A stretch of DNA of 64,000 nucleotides from Amycolatopsis cihanbeyliensis. Lineage in GTDB: Bacteria; Actinomycetota; Actinomycetes; Mycobacteriales; Pseudonocardiaceae. The position numbers and the translations under genes are program-made. Positions within the stretch are counted from its first letter, which is position 1; the number at the start of each line of letters is the position of its first letter. The DNA lies in assembly GCF_006715045.1 (NCBI RefSeq), contig NZ_VFML01000001.1:2696501-2760500 (forward strand), in the 5' to 3' direction. The notes beneath the pieces were generated by a model. It worked only from the letters and a program-made list of their open reading frames with translations. It ran no database searches and was not told where the DNA came from. Shown here piece after piece: positions 18,709 through 26,619 of the stretch.

Positions 18709-19617
18709 ATGGCGTCCGAGCGAGACAGTGGGCTCATGCCGTTGCGTCGAGAATTCGACCAGGTGTGGCATGGCTTCGACCGTAATCAGGTTAAGCAGTA
18801 CGTCGAGTATCTGGAAGACCAGTTACGACGGCTGTTGAGTGATCGCGATTCGGCGATGGCGCAGGCGAGCACCTTGTCCCGCGAGCTGGAGAACGCGCGC
18901 CGCGAGCTGGCCAAGCTGCACACCAGGGTGGACGAGCTGTGCAAGCCACCGGAGCGGCCGGAGGACCTCGACGAGCGGATGCAACGCACCGTGGACCTGG
19001 CGAACACCAGGGCCGAGGAGATCGTGACCCGCGCCGAGACGGCCGCCGAGGAGCACTGGGCGAAGGCCGGTGAGGCCTCGGGCAAGCTGCGTGCGCGTTA
19101 CGCGAAGCTGCTCGGTGAGCTCGAGTCGCACGCCGAGGCCATGGAGAACGAGCACCAGGCGGCGCTGGCCGAGACCAGGGCCGAGGTGGAGCGGCTGACC
19201 ACGGAGGCAGCTCAGCGGCGCGAGCAGCTCGACCAGGAGGCCGAGCGCAGGCGCAGGGCCATCGAGCGTGATTTCGACGCCAAGATGGCCGCGGAGAAGG
19301 CGGCGCTGGAGAAGCACATCGCCGACCAGCAGACGGCCAGTAAAAACCAGGCCGAGCGGCGGATCGCCGAGGCGATCGCCGAGGCGAAGCGCAGGCTGGA
19401 CGAGGCGGCGACGGAGGCCGAGCGGCGGGTGGACGAGGCCACCACCGAGGCCGAACGCCGCACCACCGAGGCGACCCAGCAGGTGGAGCGGCTCACCGAC
19501 ATCAGGGAGCAGGCCCGCCTGCGGGTGCGCAAGGCGCAGGACCTGCTCAAGGAGGGTGAGCCCGCGCTGACCCCGTTGCCCGAGGAGGAGACCGAGCTCG
19601 CCCCCTCCGCCTCCTGA
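18709..19617 (+). CDS. DivIVA/Scy-like coiled-coil protein
   Basis: A 302-residue highly charged protein. Residues about 12-45 (FDQVWHGFDRNQVKQYVEYL) resemble the N-terminal DivIVA membrane-binding module. Almost all of the rest is predicted coiled coil rich in Ala, Glu and Arg, with repeated EAERR and DEATTEAERR units near 220-265. Proteins of this type (often called cellulose-binding or Scy/FilP-like in Streptomyces) organise polar growth. The start at 18709 is kept, but ATG 18736 is possible. A strong hairpin terminator follows. Confidence 0.72.
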   Translation: MASERDSGLMPLRREFDQVWHGFDRNQVKQYVEYLEDQLRRLLSDRDSAMAQASTLSRELENARRELAKLHTRVDELCKPPERPEDLDERMQRTVDLANTRAEEIVTRAETAAEEHWAKAGEASGKLRARYAKLLGELESHAEAMENEHQAALAETRAEVERLTTEAAQRREQLDQEAERRRRAIERDFDAKMAAEKAALEKHIADQQTASKNQAERRIAEAIAEAKRRLDEAATEAERRVDEATTEAERRTTEATQQVERLTDIREQARLRVRKAQDLLKEGEPALTPLPEEETELAPSAS

Positions 19618-19635
19618 GCCGCGGTACGACACGAA

Positions 19636-19673
19636 AAACGGGACGCCCCTGAAGCAGGAGGGGCGTCCCGTTT
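19636..19673. terminator. Bidirectional hairpin terminator
   Basis: Perfect 15-bp stem, AAACGGGACGCCCCT at 19636-19650 and its complement at 19659-19673, with an 8-nt loop. It ends in TTT and starts with AAA, so it can work for both the coiled-coil gene and the convergent fasciclin gene. Confidence 0.88.
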
Positions 19674-19686
19674 CCGCGGGAGCGGA

Positions 19687-20367
19687 TCAGCTCTCCGGCA
19701 TCATCACCTTGTCGATCACGAACACGGTGGCGTTCGCGGTGGGCACGTTGCCGCACAGCACCTTGGCCCCGTTCACGGTGAAGTCCTGGCCGGAGCCCTC
19801 GACCGTGAGGCTGCCACCCTGGACCGTCTCCAGCGAGCCGGCGTCGACGACGCCCTGCGCGTCCATCCGCTCCGGAACCACGTGGTAGGTCAGGATGTCG
19901 GTGAGCTGCTGCTTCTTCGACTCGTCGGTCAGCAGCGCGTTCAGCGTCTCCTTCGGGAGCGCTTCGAACGCCGGGTTGGCCGGGGCGAACACGGTGTAGG
20001 AGGCGTCCGACTTGTTCAGCGTGTCGACGAGACCGGCCGTCTTGACCGCCTTGGTGAGGCTGGTGAGCAGCGGGTTGTTGCTGGCCGCGGTGCCCACCGG
20101 GTCGTCGATCATCCCCTGCACCGAACCCTCGTCACTGGGGTCGGTCGGGACCTGAGCGCAACCGGGACCGTAGACGTCGTCCGCGGTGGTCATCCCGTTG
20201 CTCGCGGTCGGCGAGCTGGTCGTCTGCTCGCTGGTCGGCGACGGGGACTGGGTGTCCTGGTCCTGCCCGGAGTCGCTCGCCTGGTCGTCACCACCACACG
20301 CGGAGAGCAGCAGCGCCATCGCGGCGACCGCACCGGTGGCGGCGAAGCGGGTTTTACGAACGTGCAT
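19687..20367 (-). CDS. Fasciclin-domain lipoprotein (MPT83-like)
   Basis: A 226-residue lipoprotein. The ATG at 20367 has AGGAGG about 10 nt upstream. The signal peptide ends in a lipobox, LLLSAC, with the lipidated cysteine near residue 23, followed by a Ser/Thr/Gln-rich linker. One FAS1 domain fills about 85-222 (TVFAPANPAFEALP and YHVVPERMDAQGV are its two conserved boxes). It resembles the mycobacterial surface lipoprotein MPT83, a known member of the SigK regulon, and here it also sits in a sigK locus with its own SigK-type promoter at 20416-20443. Function is probably adhesion or envelope interaction. Confidence 0.92.
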   Translation of the reverse strand: MHVRKTRFAATGAVAAMALLLSACGGDDQASDSGQDQDTQSPSPTSEQTTSSPTASNGMTTADDVYGPGCAQVPTDPSDEGSVQGMIDDPVGTAASNNPLLTSLTKAVKTAGLVDTLNKSDASYTVFAPANPAFEALPKETLNALLTDESKKQQLTDILTYHVVPERMDAQGVVDAGSLETVQGGSLTVEGSGQDFTVNGAKVLCGNVPTANATVFVIDKVMMPES

Positions 20368-20415
20368 GGGGTTGTTCCTCCTCGATAGCTGCCGTAATCG
20401 GCGGTTCCACTCGGT

Positions 20416-20443
20416 ATTCGGGGCGACTGCCCCCGTGGATTGG
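20416..20443 (-). promoter_or_regulatory. Candidate SigK promoter of the fasciclin gene
   Basis: On the minus strand, CCAATCC (20443-20437) is followed after 15 nt by CCGAAT (20421-20416). Mycobacterial SigK promoters are described with CCATCC and CCGAAT elements. Transcription would start about 40 nt before the ATG, leaving room for the AGGAGG ribosome site. Confidence 0.65.
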
Positions 20444-20477
20444 TCGGATCGGAGAAAATCGGGCGATCCGGCCCGTG

Positions 20478-22043
20478 TTACTGCGCGGTGCAGAAGATGG
20501 AGTGCCATCCGGTCGCGCCGTCCGGAATCGGCGGTACCCGGTCACTCGTTTGTGTGTATCCGGAGCGGTCGGTCGCCCGGCATTCGATGTTGTGCCCTCC
20601 GGGCTCGAGATCGAGCTCGATCCGCCACATGCGCCAGGTGTCCACACCGACCTGAGTGGACAGTTCGGCCTCCTGCCACGGTCCACTGTCGACCCGGACC
20701 TCGACGCGCTCGATGCCGGTCTGCTGGGCCCAGGCGATCCCGGCGGCGGTGGTCCTGCCCGCGGGCAGTTTCTGGAAGGCGCCGGGCCGGTCGATCCGGG
20801 ACTGTGTCTTGATCGGGGCCCGCTCGGCCCAGCCACGTTCCTCCCAGTAGGTGACCTTGTCGAACGTGGTCAGCTCCAGGTCGACCAGCCACTTGGTGGC
20901 CGAGAGGTAACCGTACAGGCCGGGGGTGACCATCCGGACCGGGAAGCCGTGCTCCAGCGGCAGCGGCTCACCGTTCATCCCCAACGCGATCAACGCGTCC
21001 CGGTCCCGCTCGAGCAGTACCTCCACCGGAGTACCCGCGGTGTAGCCGTCCACGCTGGTGCTGAACACCTGCTCGGCACCGGGACGCACCCCCGCCTCGT
21101 TCAGGATGTCCCTGATCGGTACCCCGACGAAGTTCGATGTGGACACATATGGCCCGCCGACCTGGTTGGACACGCAGGTCATGGTGATCGTCTTCTCCAC
21201 GAGCGGGCGGCCCATCAGATCGTCGTAGCTCAGGTTCAGCTCGCGCTCGACCATGCCGTGCACCCGCAACCGGTACCCGTCGGTGGGCAACCGCGGCACC
21301 CGGAGTGCGGTGTCCACCCGGTAGAAGTCCGGGTTCGGGGTGAGGAACGGCGGTGTGCCCGCGCCGGTGAAGTCGGCCCCTGCCGGGATCGGCGGCGCCT
21401 TCCGCGCGGGGACGATCCTGCCGATCGCGCGCCGGGACTGCTCGGCGCCGCGGCTGCCGATCAGCAACTGGCCCACCGCACCGGAGGCGGCGACGCCGGC
21501 TGTCACCGCCCCGGAGGTGATGAGAAACCGGCGTCGCCCGGAACCGCCGGACGAGTCCGCCTGCTCGGCGTCCTCGTCATCGGCGACCTCGGGCCGCGGC
21601 GCCTTGCGGTGCAGCCACCAGAAGGTGGCCAGCCCGGCGAGCGCCGCGACAACAGGGGCCACCAGGCCCAGTACCCCGAGCGTCGGGCGGGCCAATGCGG
21701 CGGCAATGCCAACGGCGCCGAACACGCCGATGACGATCAATCCGGGCACCGGACTTCGGCGGGAGAGCAGCCCGGCCACCGCTGCGAGCAGCAGGATGAC
21801 CACTCCCATACCGAGCAGCAGCACGATTTTGTCGTTCTCGCCGAACTGCTCGATCGCGAATGCCTTCACCGGTTCCGGGGTGAGGTCGATCGCGGTGTTC
21901 CCGACCGCGAGGTACGGGCTGGAGCTCGGTTCCAGCAAACCCGCGACGAGATGCCCCGCGGCAAGCGCCCCGACGGCCGCGAGCACTCCGATCAGCGCCG
22001 CTGCCATCCGGCCGATTGGCGTTCTCCGCGTTCCGGTTCCCAT
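20478..22043 (-). CDS. Membrane molybdopterin-dependent oxidoreductase, sulfite oxidase family
   Basis: A 521-residue protein with about five N-terminal membrane helices (to about residue 165), an RRRFL-type arginine-rich segment, and then the sulfite-oxidase-family molybdopterin domain. The molybdenum-ligand cysteine is Cys290 in TMTCVSNQ. The C-terminal part (about 420-521) is the Mo-co oxidoreductase dimerisation domain ending in RATDRSGYTQ. It would act on the outer face of the membrane; the substrate may be sulfite or an oxidised protein residue. The ATG at 22043 lies exactly 7 nt after a SigK-type -10 element, so translation is probably leaderless. It follows rskA. Confidence 0.9.
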   Translation of the reverse strand: MGTGTRRTPIGRMAAALIGVLAAVGALAAGHLVAGLLEPSSSPYLAVGNTAIDLTPEPVKAFAIEQFGENDKIVLLLGMGVVILLLAAVAGLLSRRSPVPGLIVIGVFGAVGIAAALARPTLGVLGLVAPVVAALAGLATFWWLHRKAPRPEVADDEDAEQADSSGGSGRRRFLITSGAVTAGVAASGAVGQLLIGSRGAEQSRRAIGRIVPARKAPPIPAGADFTGAGTPPFLTPNPDFYRVDTALRVPRLPTDGYRLRVHGMVERELNLSYDDLMGRPLVEKTITMTCVSNQVGGPYVSTSNFVGVPIRDILNEAGVRPGAEQVFSTSVDGYTAGTPVEVLLERDRDALIALGMNGEPLPLEHGFPVRMVTPGLYGYLSATKWLVDLELTTFDKVTYWEERGWAERAPIKTQSRIDRPGAFQKLPAGRTTAAGIAWAQQTGIERVEVRVDSGPWQEAELSTQVGVDTWRMWRIELDLEPGGHNIECRATDRSGYTQTSDRVPPIPDGATGWHSIFCTAQ

Positions 22044-22050
22044 ATTCGCT

Positions 22051-22078
22051 ATTCGGAGCCGGGGCGGCGCCGGTTTGG
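22051..22078 (-). promoter_or_regulatory. Candidate SigK promoter of the sulfite-oxidase-like gene (leaderless)
   Basis: Minus-strand CCAAACC (22078-22072), a 15-nt spacer, then CCGAAT (22056-22051). The -10 element ends 7 nt before the ATG at 22043, so the first base of the mRNA is expected at or next to the start codon, which also explains why no ribosome site is seen. Confidence 0.7.
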
Positions 22079-22870
22079 TCAGGCCGGAACGGTCATTTTC
22101 AGCACCGGGTCCGTGGTGGGCTGCGCCGAGCCACCGGCGGGCTCGACCGTAACGCCCATCCAGGCCGTGCCCTCCGGGATGGTGCGCACCACCGGGGTGG
22201 TCCGCCCGGCCGCCGAGCGCTCGAGCACGCCAGCCGACACGAACTTGTCCTGCCCGGATCGGATGAACCACAGCTGGTATGCCCGGTCCTCCGACAGCGG
22301 GGCGGTGTGGTCACCCATGAACATGGCCTTGCCGAGCCGCGCGGATACGACGGTGGTGGCGGTCAGCCCGCCCTCGCCGGATGCGGTGATCAGCCGGGCG
22401 TCCGGCGCGGACAGTAGTTCGGACATCTCGGTGCCGCGGGCGGTCGCCTGCTCCATCCGTTCCCGCGCGCTGTTCAGCTCCTGCTGGTTCTGCAGCGCGA
22501 TGGTGCCGAAGGTCCCGGCGAGCGCGAGCCCGGCGACCGCGGCCGCCACCGCGAACCTGGTGGCCCAGCGCCGCTTGCGGGACAGCGGCACCACCTCGGC
22601 CACACCCTCAGCACCGGTTTCCGGTTCCACTCCGGTCTCCGGCGGGTCCTGGCGCGTCCTGGCGACCTCGTCCAGCACCCTGCGCTTGAGCCCTTCCGGC
22701 GGTGCGGTCGCGACGGCCGTCCCGAGCCTGCCCGCGGCCTCGCGCAGTTCGCGGACCTCCCGCGTGCAGTCGGCGCACTCGGCGAGGTGCCGCTCGAACT
22801 CCGACCGCTCCTCGCCGGTGAGCGCGTCCACGGCGTACGCGCCGGTCAGCGCGTTCATATGCGTGCTCAT
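22079..22870 (-). CDS. rskA: Anti-sigma-K factor
   Basis: A 263-residue transmembrane anti-sigma factor that should hold SigK at the membrane until regulated proteolysis. The N-terminal zinc-type anti-sigma motif is HLAECADC (His-x3-Cys-x2-Cys) near residue 30. A single membrane helix lies near 120-140 (FAVAAAVAGLALAGTFG). The outer RskA C-terminal domain includes RAYQLWFIRSGQ and GVTVEPAGGS. The start ATG overlaps the sigK stop in an ATGA, so the two are translationally coupled. A longer open frame upstream is not needed. Confidence 0.93.
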   Translation of the reverse strand: MSTHMNALTGAYAVDALTGEERSEFERHLAECADCTREVRELREAAGRLGTAVATAPPEGLKRRVLDEVARTRQDPPETGVEPETGAEGVAEVVPLSRKRRWATRFAVAAAVAGLALAGTFGTIALQNQQELNSARERMEQATARGTEMSELLSAPDARLITASGEGGLTATTVVSARLGKAMFMGDHTAPLSEDRAYQLWFIRSGQDKFVSAGVLERSAAGRTTPVVRTIPEGTAWMGVTVEPAGGSAQPTTDPVLKMTVPA

Positions 22871-23478
22871 GAGCCCACCCCCAGGCAGTCGCGCAGCCTG
22901 ATCAGGCCGTCTCGAAGCCGGGTCTTCACCGTCGGCACCGGCGCGTCGAGCAGCTCCGCGGCCTCCCGGCAGCTGTAGCCGCGGTAGTAGGTCAGCACCA
23001 CCGACTCGCGTTGCAGCTCGGTGAGCGTGGACATGCATCTACGGACCTGTTGCTGTTCCATCCGGGAGGCGACCGTCTCGGCGACCTCGTCGAAGGGACG
23101 CCCGGTGTCCCGCGAGTACGCCCTGGTCTCCCGGTCACTGGAGGCCTGTGCCGAACGGACCCGGTCCACGGCACGCCGGTGCGCGAGCGTCAACACCCAG
23201 GTCATCGCCCTGCCCCGCTCCTCACGGTACTTGGTCGCGGTGCGCCAGACCTCGACCAGCACCTCCTGGGCCACCTCCTCGGACTGCGCCGCGTCGCGCA
23301 GGATCTGCCGGATCACCCCGAGTACCGGGCCGGCCACCAGGTCGTAGAGCCGGTCGAAAGCGCCGTCATCGCCCTTGGCCACCGCGGCGAGGAGTCGCTC
23401 GGCGGTCGGGGCCGCTGCCACGGCAGGCGCGGGCCCCCATTCCTCCGGCCCGCTACCCGGGTCGGTGGGTTCTCGCAT
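22867..23478 (-). CDS. sigK: ECF RNA polymerase sigma factor SigK
   Basis: A 203-residue ECF sigma factor. Region 2 (about 35-105) contains AFDRLYDLVAGPVLGVI and the DNA-melting part YREERGRAMTWVLTLAHRRAVDRVR. Region 4 (about 140-195) contains LTELQRESVVLTYYRGYSCREAAELL and the helix-turn-helix VPTVKTRL. It is coupled to rskA by an ATGA overlap. AGGAGG lies 5 nt before the ATG at 23478, and only 34 nt separate it from the upstream DUF1365 gene. Its transcription therefore probably starts at the SigK-type promoter before that gene, giving positive autoregulation. Confidence 0.94.
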   Translation of the reverse strand: MREPTDPGSGPEEWGPAPAVAAAPTAERLLAAVAKGDDGAFDRLYDLVAGPVLGVIRQILRDAAQSEEVAQEVLVEVWRTATKYREERGRAMTWVLTLAHRRAVDRVRSAQASSDRETRAYSRDTGRPFDEVAETVASRMEQQQVRRCMSTLTELQRESVVLTYYRGYSCREAAELLDAPVPTVKTRLRDGLIRLRDCLGVGS

Positions 23479-23512
23479 CGCCGCCTCCTCGCGATCTCGG
23501 AACGCGCTGCAC

Positions 23513-24310
23513 TCAGCGGTTCGATTGTTTACCGGACGCCTGGTTCGGGAAAGTCGGGGTCACCCGAAGCCCGCCCTGCGGTGCCCGCTTCGGGTGACGG
23601 AAGAACGGGGCCCTGCGCAGCCACAGCGCGATCCCGTGCCTGCGGATACCCATCGACACCCGCTGCGGCACCAGCGGCCTGCGCAGCAGCATCGACAGCA
23701 GGCGGCGCGGGGTCGCCACGGACCTCCTGCCGGTGACGGCCGCGGTCAGCAACGGCTGTTCCTGGTCACGGAGCTGCACCCGCACCTGGAGACGCTCCGT
23801 GGGAACCGGCAGCTTCATCCGGTAGCCGCCGCGCTCGGGAAGGAACGGGGAGACGTAAAACCGCTTGTCCGTGGAGGCGTACCCGTCCGCATCCGGGTGC
23901 AGCAGGTAGCAGTGCCGCTCGCCGTAGGTGTTGTGTACCTCGGCGACCACGCATTCGAGCTCGCCATCGGCACCGTGACACCAGAAGACGCTCAGCGGGT
24001 TGAACACGTAGCCGAGCACCCGCGCGTGCGCCAGCATCAGCACCCGCCCGCCAGTGAGGTCGATTCCGTGTCCGGCCAGCAAGTCCCCCAGGTTCTGCCG
24101 GATCGTCCGGGTAGGCGACCCCACATGATCACGGGAGTCGAACCGGGCGAAAGGGCGCAACCACCTCGGCAGCTCCGGCAACGCGTCCAGGTCGACCAGC
24201 CACAGGTACTGCCGGTGCCGGAACGATCGGCGCGGGCCGGTGTGCCTGGTGTGCGCGACGACCGCCTCGTAGAGCGCCGGCACCGCCGTCGGGTTCGCCT
24301 CGACCTGCAT
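23513..24310 (-). CDS. DUF1365-domain protein
   Basis: A 265-residue member of the DUF1365 family (mycobacterial Rv0448c-like), found beside cyclopropane-synthase-like genes in fatty-acid modification operons. Typical segments are RQYLWLVDLDALPELP, the GYVFNPLSVFWCHG box and VHNTYGERHCYLL. Its chemistry is not established. I place the start at ATG 24310 rather than 24319 because a SigK-type -10 element ends exactly 7 nt before it, the same spacing as at the sulfite-oxidase-like gene. It is the first gene of the sigK-rskA unit and is divergent from the UfaA1-like gene. Confidence 0.9.
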   Translation of the reverse strand: MQVEANPTAVPALYEAVVAHTRHTGPRRSFRHRQYLWLVDLDALPELPRWLRPFARFDSRDHVGSPTRTIRQNLGDLLAGHGIDLTGGRVLMLAHARVLGYVFNPLSVFWCHGADGELECVVAEVHNTYGERHCYLLHPDADGYASTDKRFYVSPFLPERGGYRMKLPVPTERLQVRVQLRDQEQPLLTAAVTGRRSVATPRRLLSMLLRRPLVPQRVSMGIRRHGIALWLRRAPFFRHPKRAPQGGLRVTPTFPNQASGKQSNR

Positions 24311-24317
24311 AGCCACC

Positions 24318-24345
24318 ATTCGGAGCCGGCTGGAAGGAAGATGGG
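24318..24345 (-). promoter_or_regulatory. Candidate SigK promoter of the DUF1365-sigK-rskA unit (leaderless)
   Basis: Minus-strand CCCATCT (24345-24339), a 15-nt spacer, then CCGAAT (24323-24318), ending 7 nt before ATG 24310. The spacing is identical to that at 22051-22078 and 20416-20443. The -35 is the closest of the three to the CCATCC described for mycobacterial SigK. Confidence 0.7.
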
Positions 24346-24367
24346 TCGATGAGCTGCGTCACATCGC

Positions 24368-24395
24368 AGGTCCGCTGCCCGGTCCGGCTCCGAAT
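24368..24395 (+). promoter_or_regulatory. Possible SigK promoter of the UfaA1-like gene (weak -35)
   Basis: The plus strand carries the same CGGCTCCGAATA context (CCGAAT at 24390-24395) as the divergent promoter. The hexamer 22 bp upstream (AGGTCCG) is a poor -35 match. If used, the mRNA would have a leader of about 30 nt with GGAGGAGG before ATG 24431. Confidence 0.45.
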
Positions 24396-24430
24396 ACGAA
24401 GCAGCGCGAACCCGGCGGAGGAGGACGTGA

Positions 24431-25696
24431 ATGGCGGCTTCGTATTCGGCTTCGTATTCGGAGAACCGGCACGGGGGTGCCGCGGGGCGGCTCGAGCAGG
24501 CGGTGCGGAGCCTGTTCGGGGTCGATCTCCCGGTCGGGCTGACCGCATGGGACGGCAGCAGCGCGGGGCCCGCCGATGGGCCACGGGTGCTGCTGCGCAA
24601 CCGCAGGGCCCTGCGGCATGTGCTCTACGCGCCGGGCGAGCTCGGCCTGGCCAGGGCGTTCGTCAGCGGAGATCTGGAAGTGGAAGGCGATCTGGCCGAG
24701 GGGCTGCGCCGATGCTGGGAGCTGGCCGGCGTGGCCGCCAGGCGGCCGGGAAGGCTCGGGCTGGCGCGGTGGGCGCTGCTGCTGCGCACCGCGATCGGCC
24801 TCGGCGTGCTCGGCCCGCGCCCGCGGCGGCCTGCGAGTGAAGCCCGGCCGCGGGGAGTGCCGCACAGCAGGCGGCGGGACCGCGCGGTGATCGCCCACCA
24901 CTACGACGCGGGTAACGAGTTCTACGAGTTCCTGCTGGACCCGCGGCTCGCCTACTCCAGCGGATACTGGACCTCGGACGATCCCGGCTACACCCTGGCC
25001 GACGCGCAGGAGGACAAACTCGAGCTGATCTGCCGCAAGCTGAGCCTCACCGAAGGGACGCGTCTGCTTGACGTCGGCTGCGGCTGGGGCTCGCTGACCT
25101 GCTACGCGGCGGAACGCCACGGCGTGCGGGTGACCGGCGTGACCCTGTCGGCGCGGCAGGCCGAGTTCGTCCGGTCGCGGGCGGCGGAGCTCGGCGTCGC
25201 CGACCGGGTGGAGGTGCGCCTGGAGGACTACCGGGAACTCGACGGCGCCCGGTACGACGCGATCGCCTCGATCGAGACGGGCGAGCACGTCGGGGAGGTC
25301 AACTACCCCGTGTACGCGGCGACCCTGCACCGGATGTTGCGGCCACACGGGTACCTGCTGTTGCAACAGATGTCCCGTCCCGGCCCGGCTCCGGGCGGTG
25401 GCGCGTTCATCGAGTCCTATATCGCGCCGGACATGAGCATGGTGCCGGTGAGCCGGACACTGGACCACCTCGAGCGCGCCGGGTTCGAGATACGGGGTGT
25501 GGAAGCCATGCGCGAGCACTACGTTCGCACGGGACGGGCGTGGACGGCCACACTGGAACGGCAATGGTCGGAAGCGGTGAGCCTGATCGGTATCGAGCAG
25601 GCGCGAGTATGGCTGCTGTACCTCGCGGGCGGAACTCTCGCTTTCGAGGACAACCGGATGGGCGTCAACCAGGTCCTCGCGCGGAAGGTGGGGTGA
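24431..25696 (+). CDS. Cyclopropane-fatty-acid-synthase family methyltransferase (UfaA1-like)
   Basis: S-adenosylmethionine-dependent enzyme that methylates unsaturated phospholipid acyl chains. The 421-residue protein has an N-terminal acyl-carrier region (about 15-140), the family box HHYDAGNEFY at 156-165, the SAM-binding motif LLDVGCGWGS at 212-221, and SIETGEHVGEVNY around the bicarbonate-site region. Mycobacterial UfaA1 (Rv0447c), in the equivalent place beside sigK, is reported to make 10-methyl branched (tuberculostearic-type) acids; cyclopropane or other products are possible. ATG 24431 has GGAGGAGG upstream. The DUF1295 gene follows directly and may reduce the methylated product. 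Confidence 0.9.
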   Translation: MAASYSASYSENRHGGAAGRLEQAVRSLFGVDLPVGLTAWDGSSAGPADGPRVLLRNRRALRHVLYAPGELGLARAFVSGDLEVEGDLAEGLRRCWELAGVAARRPGRLGLARWALLLRTAIGLGVLGPRPRRPASEARPRGVPHSRRRDRAVIAHHYDAGNEFYEFLLDPRLAYSSGYWTSDDPGYTLADAQEDKLELICRKLSLTEGTRLLDVGCGWGSLTCYAAERHGVRVTGVTLSARQAEFVRSRAAELGVADRVEVRLEDYRELDGARYDAIASIETGEHVGEVNYPVYAATLHRMLRPHGYLLLQQMSRPGPAPGGGAFIESYIAPDMSMVPVSRTLDHLERAGFEIRGVEAMREHYVRTGRAWTATLERQWSEAVSLIGIEQARVWLLYLAGGTLAFEDNRMGVNQVLARKVG

Positions 25697-25700
25697 TGAC

Positions 25701-26483
25701 GTGGTCGTGCTCGCGCTCGGGGCGGCGGCGCTGGGGACGGCGCTGGCCGTCGTCGGCGTCACTTTCCTGCTCGCTCGGCGCCGCGGCCGCTACGACCTGA
25801 TCGACTCGGTGTGGGGAGCCGGGTTCGCGGCCATCGCGGTGGTGACGCTGGCGATCACCGGCGCGCCCAACCTGCCCGGGGTGGTCGTGAGCGGGTTGAC
25901 CGTCGTATGGGGGCTGCGGTTGTCGGTGCACATCCACCGGCGCAACCGGGGAAAGCCCGAGGATCAGCGCTACCGGGATATTCTGGCCCGGGCGCGCGGG
26001 AACCCGGCCGTGCACATGCTCGTGCGGGTGTATCTCACCCAGGCCGTCGTGATGTGGGTGGTGTCCTGGCCGGTCCTGCTGGCCCAGTACGAGGCGGGCT
26101 CCGGGTTCACCGTGCTGGCGTGGCTCGGGGTCGCGGTGTGGATCGTCGGTTTCGTGTTCGAGGCGACCGGGGACGAGCAGCTACGCCGGTTCAAGGCGGA
26201 CCCGGCGAATGCCGGAGCCGTACTGGATCGCGGGTTGTGGCGGTACACCCGGCATCCGAACTACTTCGGCGACGCCTGCGTCTGGTGGGGCCTGTACTTG
26301 CTGGCCTGCCATCATCCGCTCGGTGCGGTGACGGTGTTCTCGCCGATCCTGATGACCTGGCTACTCGCCCGCGGCACCGGGAAACCCTTGCTGGAACGCC
26401 AACTCCGGGAGAGTCGACCGCGTTACGCCGAGTACGTCGAACGCACCAGCGGCTTCGTTCCCCTCCCACCCCGCAAGCGGTAA
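25701..26483 (+). CDS. DUF1295 membrane protein (steroid-5-alpha-reductase-like)
   Basis: A 260-residue integral membrane protein with about six helices. The C-terminal half carries the DUF1295/steroid 5-alpha-reductase-type signature: GLWRYTRHPNYFGDACVWWG, then ERTSGFVPLPPRK at the end. Such proteins are thought to bind NADPH and reduce a double bond. The start is GTG at 25701, 4 nt after the UfaA1-like stop, so they form an operon. Coupling of a methylenating enzyme with a reductase fits branched fatty-acid synthesis; this is inference. Confidence 0.88.
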   Translation: MVVLALGAAALGTALAVVGVTFLLARRRGRYDLIDSVWGAGFAAIAVVTLAITGAPNLPGVVVSGLTVVWGLRLSVHIHRRNRGKPEDQRYRDILARARGNPAVHMLVRVYLTQAVVMWVVSWPVLLAQYEAGSGFTVLAWLGVAVWIVGFVFEATGDEQLRRFKADPANAGAVLDRGLWRYTRHPNYFGDACVWWGLYLLACHHPLGAVTVFSPILMTWLLARGTGKPLLERQLRESRPRYAEYVERTSGFVPLPPRKR

Positions 26484-26493
26484 CCCACCCAGC

Positions 26494-26619
26494 GTGTCTG
26501 CTCCCCACGCGCATACGTTGGCCATTCACATACGCGAGTTTGCTGCTCACGTAACCGTGTTGGCCATTCATGTAACCGAGTTTGCCGTTCGCGTTGGCGA
26601 GTTTGCCGCGCGCGGGGAA
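26494..26619. repeat. Six-unit 21-bp periodic repeat (GAGTTTGCCG family), locus A
   Basis: Six consecutive 21-bp units, for example GAGTTTGCTGCTCACGTAAC(C) at 26536-26556, GTGTTGGCCATTCATGTAAC(C) at 26557-26577 and GAGTTTGCCGTTCGCGTTGG(C) at 26578-26598. The same family recurs at 42380-42551. The period is a multiple of three, so open frames through it spell a seven-residue repeat, but no gene signals are seen. Both copies lie just downstream of a gene end. Confidence 0.8.

Noticed and set aside
20475..22901. An 808-codon open frame on the plus strand through the SigK locus
   Set aside because: Antisense shadow of the molybdoenzyme and rskA. It has no recognisable domain and would overlap all three validated minus-strand features.
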